Origin: Sulfitobacter sp.
GTDB taxonomy: Bacteria > Pseudomonadota > Alphaproteobacteria > Rhodobacterales > Rhodobacteraceae
Direction of reading: 5' to 3'
Length of the DNA stretch: 51,510 bases
Assembly: GCA_024637305.1 (NCBI GenBank)
Contig: JAGXFI010000074.1
Span: 1 to 51,510, forward strand
The translations under genes and the position numbers were made by a program. Of the stretch, positions 8,534 to 16,375 are shown piece by piece. A model generated the notes under the pieces. That model saw only the letters and a list, made by a program, of their open reading frames with translations, made no database searches and was not told where the DNA came from. Each line of letters starts with the position of its first letter. Position 1 is the first letter of the stretch.

Positions 8534-8875
8534 TCAGCTGTAAACTGATTCCTTGCCGAAATGCTTTGTCAGCATGTAATAGACGACGGCGCGATACTTG
8601 TTGCGCTCTGAGCGACCGTAGGTTTCGATGCATTTTTGAATGCCGCCCATCAGGCGCTCGTCGTCAGGGAGCCCAAGCTTCTTGATGAGAAAATTGTTCT
8701 TTACCGTTTCCAGTTCCGCCGTATCGCTACCGGCAACGGTGCTGGCGTCGGCGTTGTAAATCGAAGGGCCGCAACCGATGGTCACCTTCGTCAGCAGGTC
8801 CATGTCCGGCTGCATGCCGCATTTGTTCCGCAAGTCGTCCGCATATTTCTCAATCAATTCGTCACGTTTGCCCAT
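8534..8875 (-). CDS. DUF2853 family protein
   Basis: A 113-aa soluble protein beginning MGKRDELIEKYADDLRNKCG and ending with RAVVYYMLTKHFGKESVYS. It matches DUF2853, a small helical family of unknown function common in alphaproteobacteria. The ATG at 8875 is chosen because GGGAGAA lies 6–7 nt upstream; a GTG five codons earlier would overlap that Shine–Dalgarno. It is monocistronic, with its own terminator downstream. Confidence 0.9.
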   Translation of the reverse strand: MGKRDELIEKYADDLRNKCGMQPDMDLLTKVTIGCGPSIYNADASTVAGSDTAELETVKNNFLIKKLGLPDDERLMGGIQKCIETYGRSERNKYRAVVYYMLTKHFGKESVYS

Positions 8876-9210
8876 AAAAAATTCTCCCACCTTGGACTTG
8901 GCCAGACTTTCTGACCTTGCGCCGGAGACTAATGGCTAATTCTGCTTCACAAAAGGAATTTTTCCGCAGGTTTTTCCCCCTATCTGTGGCGATACGGCCA
9001 AACGATGCGATGCAGAAGGAATTGATCCGCGTGCCGTGCGGTATATTCGAGGGCCAGCGTTACACAGCCCGTCGCACGTCGTTGCCTTCGCACGGCGGAT
9101 AAAAGACGGTTCTGGATTCCCCGTATCGACGAAACTTTGCTCAGGAAAAGCAAATGCGCCGCCCGGCACAAGACCTGGCGACGCTTTTATCTTCGTTTAG
9201 AAACCGGTGC
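8876..9210. other. Intergenic region between ahcY and the DUF2853 gene
   Basis: 335 bp. The 5' leader/promoter of the DUF2853 gene must lie here, but no convincing –35/–10 pair was found. At the ahcY end there is an imperfect minus-strand stem (9156–9163 with 9177–9184, one G·T pair) followed by ATTTGCTTTTC, a possible ahcY terminator. No tRNA, riboswitch or credible small gene was recognised. Confidence 0.5.
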
Positions 9211-10599
9211 TTAGTACCGATAGTGCTCAGGCTTGAAGGGTCCATCAGGTGACACGCCGATATACGCGGCCTGCTCGGGGTCCAGCTTGGACAGTTTCAC
9301 GCCGATGCGGTCCAGATGCAGACGCGCGACCTTTTCATCCAGATGCTTGGGCAAGATATAGACTTCGTTCTTGTACTGGTCACCCTTGGTCCAAAGTTCG
9401 ATCTGCGCCAGCACCTGATTGGTAAAGGACGCGGACATGACGAAGGATGGGTGCCCGGTTGCGTTGCCCAAGTTCAGCAAGCGCCCCTCGGACAACAGGA
9501 TCAGGCGGTGCCCGTTGGGCATCTCGATCATGTCCACCTGTTCCTTGATATTGGTCCATTTGTGGTTCTTGAGCGCGGCGACCTGAATTTCATTGTCGAA
9601 GTGGCCGATGTTGCCGACGATGGCCATATCCTTCATCTCCCGCATATGCTCGATGCGGATCACGTCCTTGTTGCCGGTCGTGGTGATGAAGATGTCGGCA
9701 CTGTCGACGACATCTTCCAGCAAGACGACCTCGAAACCGTCCATTGCGGCCTGTAATGCGCAGATCGGGTCGATCTCTGTAACCTTCACGCGCGCACCGG
9801 CACCACGCAGCGACGCGGCAGAACCTTTGCCGACATCGCCATACCCCATGACGACCGCAACCTTGCCGGCCATCATCGTATCCGTGGCGCGGCGAATGCC
9901 GTCGACCAGCGATTCCTTGCAGCCGTATTTATTGTCGAACTTCGACTTGGTCACGGAATCGTTCACGTTGATCGCAGGGAAAGGAAGCTGGCCCTGCTTT
10001 ACCAGCTCATAAAGACGGTGAACGCCTGTCGTGGTTTCCTCGGACACGCCGACGATCTGGTCGCGCATCTTGGTAAACCAGCCGGGGCTCGCAGCCATAC
10101 GCTTTTTGATCTGCGCCTTGATCGCCGTTTCTTCTTCGGAAGTCGGTACCGGGATGATTTCTTCACCCGCTTCGGCACGGGCACCCAGCAAGATGTAGAG
10201 CGTGGCGTCGCCGCCATCGTCAAGGATCAGGTTGGGACCGTCGTCAAACATGAAGGACTTGTCCAGATAATCCCAATGCTCTTCCAGCGACTGGCCCTTG
10301 ATCGCGAACACCGGCACACCCGAAGCCGCAATCGCCGCCGCCGCATGGTCCTGCGTGGAGAAGATATTGCATGACGCCCAGCGCACATCCGCACCCAGCG
10401 CCACAAGCGTTTCAATCAGAACCGCCGTCTGGATTGTCATGTGCAAGGAACCGACAATGCGCGCGCCCTTGAGCGGCTTGCTTTCACCGTATTCGTCGCG
10501 CAGCGCCATCAGGCCCGGCATTTCGGTCTCAGCGATGTTCAACTCCTTGCGGCCATACTCGGCAAGGTTGATGTCTTTTACAATGTAATCTGTACTCAC
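9211..10599 (-). CDS. ahcY: Adenosylhomocysteinase
   Basis: A 462-aa SAH hydrolase that splits S-adenosylhomocysteine to adenosine and homocysteine, removing the product inhibitor of methyltransferases. Visible signatures are [13 protein letters not shown] (substrate region), [14 protein letters not shown] (NAD-binding GxGxxG), [12 protein letters not shown], and the conserved C-terminal KPEHYRY with the lysine and tyrosine that reach the neighbouring subunit's NAD. The start is GTG at 10599 with GGAG 7 nt upstream. The upstream region, shared with a divergent FkbM methyltransferase, was checked for SAH/SAM riboswitch motifs and none was recognised. Confidence 0.97.
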   Translation of the reverse strand: MSTDYIVKDINLAEYGRKELNIAETEMPGLMALRDEYGESKPLKGARIVGSLHMTIQTAVLIETLVALGADVRWASCNIFSTQDHAAAAIAASGVPVFAIKGQSLEEHWDYLDKSFMFDDGPNLILDDGGDATLYILLGARAEAGEEIIPVPTSEEETAIKAQIKKRMAASPGWFTKMRDQIVGVSEETTTGVHRLYELVKQGQLPFPAINVNDSVTKSKFDNKYGCKESLVDGIRRATDTMMAGKVAVVMGYGDVGKGSAASLRGAGARVKVTEIDPICALQAAMDGFEVVLLEDVVDSADIFITTTGNKDVIRIEHMREMKDMAIVGNIGHFDNEIQVAALKNHKWTNIKEQVDMIEMPNGHRLILLSEGRLLNLGNATGHPSFVMSASFTNQVLAQIELWTKGDQYKNEVYILPKHLDEKVARLHLDRIGVKLSKLDPEQAAYIGVSPDGPFKPEHYRY

Positions 10600-10723
10600 G
10601 CTTAAACTCCAACTTGGTTTGGTCGCGCCATATCACCCTTGCACCCATCACACAATGAGCCTCAATCCCGCCCTAATCACGCCTTTGTTCTTTGGTTAGC
10701 TTGCAAAAAAAGGATTGAGGCAA

Positions 10724-11431
10724 ATGGATAATAACACGGCGACCGTCGCGCAGAACCAATATGGTCTATATTCGGTACCCCTGCATCTGGGCCATCGTCC
10801 TGCCGTGCGGAAAGTCACGCAAGGCAAGGTGTATGAACCCAAAACGATAGCCTTCATGGCGCGCAACGCCGGACAAGGTGATATCATCCATGCCGGGACG
10901 TTCTTTGGTGATTTTCTGCCCGGTGTTTGTGCGGGCATGGCGAAAGGCCGCAAGGTCTGGGCGTTTGAACCGAACCCGAATTCATATGAGAATGCGAAAG
11001 AGACGGCGCGGCTCAACAAGCTTTCCTGCATACAACTGCACAACAATGCCCTGTCCGATCAAAGCGGCGAGATCCTGTTTCGCACTCATGATGAGGATGG
11101 CAATCCTTTGGGCGGGCACAGTCATTTCGTTGATGAACTTGCGCCCGGTATCTCAAAAGTCGCAGCGGTTGCGCTGGATGACGTAGTGCCAGCAGACCGC
11201 GAGGTTTCAATTCTCCAGCTTGATGTCGAAGGTCACGAACGCAACGCACTGCTTGGCGCGCGTAGAATCATCGAAGCATGGAAACCTATCCTGATCCTCG
11301 AAGAATTCCATGCTGGCCGGTGGTTGCGCAATAACTTCAAGGGTTTGGAATATCAGCGTGTACGCAGACTGCACGGTAATATCGTTTTCGCAACTCCCGA
11401 TACCGAGATACTGCCAATCGCACTGCACTGA
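10724..11431 (+). CDS. FkbM family methyltransferase
   Basis: A 235-aa SAM-dependent O-methyltransferase. Residues about 53–95 hold motif I (IIHAGTFFGDFLPG) and the acidic loop AFEPNPNSYENA; LQLDVEGHERNALLGA is the FkbM signature. Such enzymes often methylate sugars in surface polysaccharides. The ATG at 10724 is preceded by AGGATTGAGG; a TTG at 10715 is a weaker alternative. It opens the glycan block and is divergent from ahcY, which recycles its by-product SAH. Substrate unknown. Confidence 0.88.
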   Translation: MDNNTATVAQNQYGLYSVPLHLGHRPAVRKVTQGKVYEPKTIAFMARNAGQGDIIHAGTFFGDFLPGVCAGMAKGRKVWAFEPNPNSYENAKETARLNKLSCIQLHNNALSDQSGEILFRTHDEDGNPLGGHSHFVDELAPGISKVAAVALDDVVPADREVSILQLDVEGHERNALLGARRIIEAWKPILILEEFHAGRWLRNNFKGLEYQRVRRLHGNIVFATPDTEILPIALH

Positions 11432-11521
11432 TCCGTTTGCCGGATTTGTCAAAACAGGTTTGCTCTGATCCGCTTTTGTGGGAAGACAAAGGCCCGAAAA
11501 CAGGGTGCGGAGGCAGAACAC

Positions 11522-12118
11522 ATGGCGCAGCAACCCCGGGCATGGCAGCGGATGTTGTCGGGCCGCAGGCTGGACCTGCTGGATCCTACACCGGTGGATA
11601 TCGAGATCGAGGACATCGCGCATGGTCTCGCATTTGTCGCGCGGTGGAACGGACAGACGCGGGGTGATTTCGCTTATTCCGTGGCGGAGCATTCGTTGCT
11701 GGTCGAAACCCTGTTCGCCCGTATCGTGCCGAACGCGCCGGTGAAATGGCGGCTTGCCGCGCTGCTGCACGACGCGCCCGAATACGTCATCGGTGATATG
11801 ATTTCACCGGTCAAGGCCGCCGTGGGGCCGGATTATGGCGCGTTGGATGACCGTCTGACAGCCGCGATCAATATCCGTTTTGGCCTTCCTGCTGTGATCC
11901 CCCTGACGGTGAAGAAGCAGATCAAGAAGGCGGACCGGATCAGCGCATGGATGGAGGCGACCCAGATTGCCGGATTCACCCAAGCGGAATCAACGCGGTT
12001 TTTCGGAAAACCAGACAGTGCGTTGATGGAGGGCTTGCGTATTGTGCTGCGCCCGCCACTGGAGACACGGCAGGCTTTTACCGCACGGCATCTTGAACTG
12101 TTGGGGCAGATACCATGA
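11522..12118 (+). CDS. HD superfamily hydrolase (YfbR-like)
   Basis: A 198-aa protein with the metal ligands of the HD domain: His57 (SVAEHS), His83-Asp84 (ALLHDAPEYVIGDM) and a later Asp in KKADRISAWMEA. This layout matches YfbR/5'-deoxynucleotidase-type phosphohydrolases. GGAGG precedes the ATG by 9 nt. It overlaps the GNAT gene downstream by ATGA, so the two are co-translated. The exact substrate (nucleotide) is inferred from the family only. Confidence 0.87.
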   Translation: MAQQPRAWQRMLSGRRLDLLDPTPVDIEIEDIAHGLAFVARWNGQTRGDFAYSVAEHSLLVETLFARIVPNAPVKWRLAALLHDAPEYVIGDMISPVKAAVGPDYGALDDRLTAAINIRFGLPAVIPLTVKKQIKKADRISAWMEATQIAGFTQAESTRFFGKPDSALMEGLRIVLRPPLETRQAFTARHLELLGQIP

Positions 12119-12600
12119 TCCGAGTGCGTCGCGCGATGGCGCTGGACGCGGGCAGTATGGCGCGTCTTTTGAACGAAATTATCCACATTGGCGGGACAAC
12201 AGCGATGACACGCGCCGTTACAGGCGAAGACATCGCTGACTGGATGGAGTACGCCCCTGATCGCGCCGCATGGCATGTGGCACTGGATGGACTGGAACAG
12301 GTCGTCGGGTTCCAATGGATCGAACCAAGCAGGAATCTTCCGAGTGACGCCGCGAATATTGCGACCTTCGTGCAGGTTGGTCGCAATGGGCTGGGCATCG
12401 GATCAGCTCTTTTTTCTGCCACGGCACAGGCGGCGAAAGATCTGGGATATGCCTGGATCAACGCCAATATCCGCGCGGACAATGACGGTGGTTTGACCTA
12501 TTATCAAAGCAGAGGCTTCAGGGATTATGGCGTAATCGAAGGGTACGTCCTGTCCGACGGCACGCAGGTCGATAAACGGCTTAAACGCTATGACGTCTAA
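12115..12600 (+). CDS. GNAT family N-acetyltransferase
   Basis: A 161-aa acetyltransferase. It starts MIRVRRAMALDAGSMARLLNEI, typical of GNAT β1-α1. The acetyl-CoA loop is VGRNGLGIGSALFSATAQ, followed by INANIRADNDGGLTYYQSRGF with the usual β5–α4 motif. The target is unknown. It is coupled to the HD hydrolase upstream and its 3' end overlaps the convergent gene at 12597 by 4 nt. Confidence 0.9.
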   Translation: MIRVRRAMALDAGSMARLLNEIIHIGGTTAMTRAVTGEDIADWMEYAPDRAAWHVALDGLEQVVGFQWIEPSRNLPSDAANIATFVQVGRNGLGIGSALFSATAQAAKDLGYAWINANIRADNDGGLTYYQSRGFRDYGVIEGYVLSDGTQVDKRLKRYDV

Positions 12601-13163
12601 GCGAAGCCAGACAACGTTGCGGGCGCTGACCGAACGCCTCTGTTGCGGGGAACAACGCTGATCCGCAAATCATCAAGGCGCAGCTTGTGACTGTGTGCGG
12701 GCAGTCGGATCGCCAGCGTGTGATAGGCATCCTCGCCCGCATGCGCGTCATCTTCGCCGATGTCATGCAGAATTGTCCGGACAATCCCCTTGGGCGTTCC
12801 CGTGATCGGTTCCTCAAGCAGCGTATCAATTCGCTTGTCGTCACAAGAGGAAATCAGCGCCAGTTGAAATTTATCCGTCGCCTCTGCAGCAAACTGCATT
12901 ACGATGACCACCTGGTCGCCCCGGTTCAACGTGCCCTGCCCCAACCCCACATTCAGCCCGAGCCAGCGTGGTTGGCCAGAAACAGCAACTTCGGCCTCAA
13001 GCAGGCGACCCTCGCCGGTCGAAAAATCCACCGACACGTCCGCCTGCGCGGCGTCCCAGCTGAAATAGACCTCCGGCACGAGATGCGCGTTATTCTCGAC
13101 CTGTTCGACATGAGACAGATTGCGCAAGGCAGAGAGGGTGCGGTCGGCGAAGCTGTCGATCAT
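12597..13163 (-). CDS. Hypothetical protein, β-rich
   Basis: I do not recognise this 188-aa protein (MIDSFADRTLSALRNLSHV...). After an N-terminal helix it alternates hydrophobic strands (LLEAEVAVSGQPRWLGLNVGLG; DQVVIVMQFAAEA; KFQLALISS; TLAIRLPAHSHKLRLDDLRISVV), suggesting a β-sandwich such as a carbohydrate-binding type fold. No signal peptide or membrane helix is seen. It is divergent from the fucosyltransferase-like gene across 105 bp, and convergent with the GNAT gene (4-nt overlap). A link to glycan recognition is guesswork from context. Confidence 0.7.
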   Translation of the reverse strand: MIDSFADRTLSALRNLSHVEQVENNAHLVPEVYFSWDAAQADVSVDFSTGEGRLLEAEVAVSGQPRWLGLNVGLGQGTLNRGDQVVIVMQFAAEATDKFQLALISSCDDKRIDTLLEEPITGTPKGIVRTILHDIGEDDAHAGEDAYHTLAIRLPAHSHKLRLDDLRISVVPRNRGVRSAPATLSGFA

Positions 13164-13268
13164 GAGGAAGTTCCTGTAGGTGCGTTCACCCTACATGCCC
13201 CAAGCCTCGGTCCCTTGTCGAGTGGGTCGCGTTTGCATCGTCTGGAACTTCGGGATAATTCCGGGGTC

Positions 13269-14147
13269 ATGTCCTTGTCCCCTGCCCCGCTTGCGGGCCA
13301 GCCTTACCTGTTTATTGATGCGCAGCACGGGCTTTGCAACCGGCTGCGGGCGATTGCTTCTGCTGCTGCGATTGCGGAAATGACGGGGCGCGAGCTGGTC
13401 GTCGTCTGGGTGCCTGACCACCATTGCGAGGGGCATCTGGCCGATATCATCGACTACCCCGGTCTTGTAATCCGGGATGCGGATCACGCGCGCGATCTGC
13501 GTGCAGGCGCAGCACTTGACTATAACTACATGGAAATTGAGGACGGAGCCGAATTCAATGCGCCGATCCTCGAACAGGACGACATCAGCGGCGATGTCTA
13601 TGTCCGCGCGGCCTACACGCTCAACAGTGTGCATCGCGATTATCGCATCGAACAGGCGTTTTTGCGTGGACTGGTCCCGACGGCTTTGGTGGTGGATCTG
13701 ATCGCAGGTGTCAGGCGACCCAATGACGTCGCAGCGCATGTGCGCATGGGAACAGGCCCGGAGCATGATCACCTTTCATATGAATCCCCTGAAAACTGGC
13801 CCGCAGAGCGGCACGCTGAACTGATCCGTTGGCGACAGGCCAGTCACGCCGACCGGTTCATCGCGCGGATCGAGGCGCTGGGCGACGCAGCGGAAACGAT
13901 CTTTCTCGCGGCTGATCTGCCGGAAACATATAATCGGTTTGCCGACCGTTTCGGGGATCGACTGGCGTTCCTGCCGCGCGAAGATTTCGACCGGTCCGCA
14001 CGACAATTGCACTATGCTCTGGCTGATCTGATCCTGCTTTCATCAGCCAGCCATTTCCTCGCCAGCAACTGGAGCAGTTTCTCGGACGTGGCCCAGCGCC
14101 TTGCCCGCGAGGACCGCGTGATGGAACAGAGCGGGGTGGATTTCTGA
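13269..14147 (+). CDS. Fucosyltransferase-like glycosyltransferase
   Basis: The frame is open for a long way upstream, but the coding part starts at ATG 13269 (292 aa). Residues 16–30 (IDAQHGLCNRLRAIA) carry the GxxNRL nucleotide-sugar region seen in GT23/GT65/NodZ-like fucosyltransferases. Residues 157–159 (HVR, in AAHVRMG) match the conserved HxR motif that binds the GDP β-phosphate. The C-terminal LILLSSASHFLASNWSSFSD matches the conserved S..F..S.WSSFS region of these enzymes. GDP-fucose genes gmd and fcl lie 7 kb downstream. It heads a plus-strand set with a coiled-coil protein and a sulfotransferase. Donor identity is inferred. Confidence 0.7.
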   Translation: MSLSPAPLAGQPYLFIDAQHGLCNRLRAIASAAAIAEMTGRELVVVWVPDHHCEGHLADIIDYPGLVIRDADHARDLRAGAALDYNYMEIEDGAEFNAPILEQDDISGDVYVRAAYTLNSVHRDYRIEQAFLRGLVPTALVVDLIAGVRRPNDVAAHVRMGTGPEHDHLSYESPENWPAERHAELIRWRQASHADRFIARIEALGDAAETIFLAADLPETYNRFADRFGDRLAFLPREDFDRSARQLHYALADLILLSSASHFLASNWSSFSDVAQRLAREDRVMEQSGVDF

Positions 14148-14208
14148 TGCCTTGTGATGCGCCCATTGGATGTGCCAAATGGCCCCGCGCCAAAAGTGGA
14201 GACTCCGC

Positions 14209-14604
14209 GTGAGCAAACCAGCCACCAACAAGACCGCCGCCCTTGAAGAGGAGCGTGATTTGCTGCGCGAAAGCCTTATCCAGACGCTGAAGGCATTGCG
14301 CGATCTTGAGCAGGAACTGGACAGCATGCGGGATGAAGTCGCAGTCCAGGGCCGTAACCGTGCTGACCGTCATATGCTCAAGGCGATGAACGAACTGCTT
14401 GAATTGCAGCTTGATACCCAGAAAGGCCGTCAACTGAGGCGCGAAAGCGTGCTGGGCCGCGCGTTGCTGGACGATGCGGCGCGGATCAGGGCGCAGGACC
14501 TGGAAATTGCGGCGCTGCGAGATGAGCTGGAGCGGGTCCATAACTCACGTTCATGGAAGATGACCGCGGCGCTACGATCCGCACGCGGCAAGGTGAAGGG
14601 ATGA
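14209..14604 (+). CDS. Coiled-coil protein with C-terminal SRSWKMT motif
   Basis: A 131-aa charged helical protein starting at GTG 14209 (GGAG seven nt upstream). Heptad-like runs (LEEERDLLRESLIQTLKAL; LEIAALRDELERV) predict a coiled coil over most of its length. It ends with HNSRSWKMTAALRSARG, resembling the NSxSWRLTxPLR motif found at the end of coiled coils in bacterial polysaccharide glycosyltransferases. Here it is a free-standing protein between the fucosyltransferase-like gene and a sulfotransferase (4-nt gap). Possibly a scaffold or length-control subunit; that is inference. Confidence 0.75.
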   Translation: MSKPATNKTAALEEERDLLRESLIQTLKALRDLEQELDSMRDEVAVQGRNRADRHMLKAMNELLELQLDTQKGRQLRRESVLGRALLDDAARIRAQDLEIAALRDELERVHNSRSWKMTAALRSARGKVKG

Positions 14605-14608
14605 CACC

Positions 14609-15403
14609 ATGAACTACGACCACCTCCTTCAACGGATTCCCAAAGATGAGGGCAGTTTTGATCCGTGTTTCGCTTTCTCGGTCCACAAATGTGGCAGCAC
14701 GCTGATGCATTCGATGATAGGTGCCGTTTGTCGTAGGGCCAAGATACCTGCCGTCACAGTGCCTGACATCATGTTCAATGTGGGCGAAATTGACAATGCC
14801 TGGATGACCGATACGGCATTGCTTCCGATTTTTCAGCGGAACTTGATTTTTTACGGTTTTCGCAATTTCCCCGGCATTTTTGCAAGCTCGGACGCGAAAA
14901 TGGATCAGCGCCGTTTTGTTTTGCTGGTGCGTGATCCGCGCGATGCCTTGGTGTCGCAGTATTTTTCGTTCGGTCGCAAGAAGGCCAGCCACGCCGTACC
15001 AAGGGAGAACCCAGACGCGTTCCTGAAGCGGATCAATGACCTTCAGGAGACCGAGATCGACCAATATGTCATCGCAGCGGCAAAACCGCTCGACCGAAAA
15101 TTGCGCGAATACCGCGATGGCCTGAATTTCGACCTTGGGATGTTAAGGCGCTATGAAGACATCTACTTCGACAAGCGCACGTTTCTTGCTGACATCTTCA
15201 GTCACTTCAAGATCGACGTGGACCCGCAGATAATTGCGGAAGTTGCGCAGAAACATGACATCCGCCCCGAAAAGGAAGATGACAGCAAACACATCCGCAA
15301 GGGAACGCCTGGGGATCACCGCGAAAAGCTCGCTCCGGCAACGATTGAGTTGCTGAACGACACCTTCCGCGATGTGGGAGCGTACTACGGATACGCGCTT
15401 TGA
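14609..15403 (+). CDS. Sulfotransferase domain protein
   Basis: A 264-aa PAPS-dependent sulfotransferase. HKCGSTL at 26–32 is the 5'-phosphosulfate loop; RDPRDALVSQYFS at 108–120 is the 3'-phosphate site; HIRKGTPGDHREKLAP near the C-terminus matches the RKGxxGDW PAPS-binding segment with His in place of Trp. No signal peptide is seen, so it acts in the cytoplasm on an activated or lipid-linked acceptor. It is the last gene of the plus-strand group and its stop faces the GMD-paralogue stop 3 nt away. Substrate is probably a glycan, from context. Confidence 0.9.
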   Translation: MNYDHLLQRIPKDEGSFDPCFAFSVHKCGSTLMHSMIGAVCRRAKIPAVTVPDIMFNVGEIDNAWMTDTALLPIFQRNLIFYGFRNFPGIFASSDAKMDQRRFVLLVRDPRDALVSQYFSFGRKKASHAVPRENPDAFLKRINDLQETEIDQYVIAAAKPLDRKLREYRDGLNFDLGMLRRYEDIYFDKRTFLADIFSHFKIDVDPQIIAEVAQKHDIRPEKEDDSKHIRKGTPGDHREKLAPATIELLNDTFRDVGAYYGYAL

Positions 15404-15406
15404 GTG

Positions 15407-16360
15407 TTACGCGGTTTCTGCCTCGCACATGCGGCGGACGACATCTCGCATTCGGGTTTGTGCCTGCCAGTCCAGCGCTTTTCCCGCACGCGAGGGGTCG
15501 GCACGGCTGACCCGTATATCGCTGGGACGTGAGAATTCCTGTGATTGTTCCACATGATCCTGCCAGTCGAGATCAAAGAACGCGAAAGCCTCGGCCACGA
15601 AATCGCGCAGCGCGGTCGTCTCCCCCGTTGCGATCAGGAAATCGTCCGGCGTATCCGTTTGCAGCATCCGCCACATCGCATCGACATACTCCGGTGCCCA
15701 GCCCCAATCGCGGGCAATGTCGAGATTGCCCAGAGTCAGTTTTGCGCCGTCACCTTCGGCAATCCGCTTTGCGCCTGCAATTATCTTGCGCGTGACGAAA
15801 CGCCGAGGACGCAAGGGGCTTTCGTGGTTGAAAAGAATGCCTGTATAGCAGCTTAGCCCATAAGCCTCGCGGTAGTTGGACACCAGCCAATGTGCGGATG
15901 CCTTGGCGACCGCGTAGGGGCTGCGCGGCTGAAACGGTGTCTTTTCTGTCGCCGCACTATCACCGGTATCGCCGAAACACTCGCTGGACCCTGCCTGATA
16001 AATGCGGACCCCCTTATGGCGCATCCGTGCGACTTCAAGCAGGTTCAGCACCCCCGTGACGATGCTTTCCAGCGTTTCCGCCGGCTGTTCGAACGACAAT
16101 CCCACAGAACTTTGACCTGAAAGATTATAAATCTCATCGGGATCGCTGTGGTCGACCGCTTGAAAGACACTTCGGAAATCGTTCGGGGCCATCGACAGCA
16201 CCCTGACTCTGTCGCGAATGCCCAGCGCGTCGAGGTTCGACAGGCTTGCCGACTGGGCGTCGCGGGACGTGCCCCATACTTCATAGCCCTTGCCCAGCAA
16301 AAACTGCGCCAGATAACTGCCGTCCTGCCCGCCGATGCCGCAAATAAGTGCGCGTTTCAT
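15407..16360 (-). CDS. Diverged GDP-mannose 4,6-dehydratase paralogue (SDR family)
   Basis: A 317-aa extended short-chain dehydrogenase, clearly of the GMD family: [23 protein letters not shown] at the N-terminus, AGSSECFG with Ser125/Glu127, Tyr149-x3-Lys153 (SPYAVAK) and NHESP. All catalytic positions are kept (Ser for Thr). Compared with the canonical Gmd at 20574 it is 54 aa shorter, lacks the [12 protein letters not shown] segment and has LRPRRFVTRK where Gmd has [10 protein letters not shown]. It could be a 4,6-dehydratase with altered specificity or a reductase. GGAG lies 9 nt upstream of the ATG. It is the last gene of the GT2–GT4–GMD-like minus-strand operon. Confidence 0.85.
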   Translation of the reverse strand: MKRALICGIGGQDGSYLAQFLLGKGYEVWGTSRDAQSASLSNLDALGIRDRVRVLSMAPNDFRSVFQAVDHSDPDEIYNLSGQSSVGLSFEQPAETLESIVTGVLNLLEVARMRHKGVRIYQAGSSECFGDTGDSAATEKTPFQPRSPYAVAKASAHWLVSNYREAYGLSCYTGILFNHESPLRPRRFVTRKIIAGAKRIAEGDGAKLTLGNLDIARDWGWAPEYVDAMWRMLQTDTPDDFLIATGETTALRDFVAEAFAFFDLDWQDHVEQSQEFSRPSDIRVSRADPSRAGKALDWQAQTRMRDVVRRMCEAETA

Positions 16361-16375
16361 TCGTTTCGACTCCGG

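Noticed and set aside
8917..9102. Short plus-strand frame between the DUF2853 gene and ahcY (ATG at 8932 with GGAG)
   Set aside because: About 55 aa with no recognisable features or typical codon use; not enough to call a gene.
10600..10723. Possible SAH/SAM riboswitch upstream of ahcY
   Set aside because: No pseudoknot or conserved core of known SAH, SAM-II or SAM/SAH riboswitches could be recognised on the minus strand.
11425..11452. Possible terminator after the FkbM gene (ATCCG/CGGAT)
   Set aside because: Only five base pairs and no T-run.
12687..13268. N-terminal extension of the fucosyltransferase-like frame
   Set aside because: It lies antisense to the hypothetical gene at 12597–13163 and has no domain; the conserved part begins at ATG 13269.
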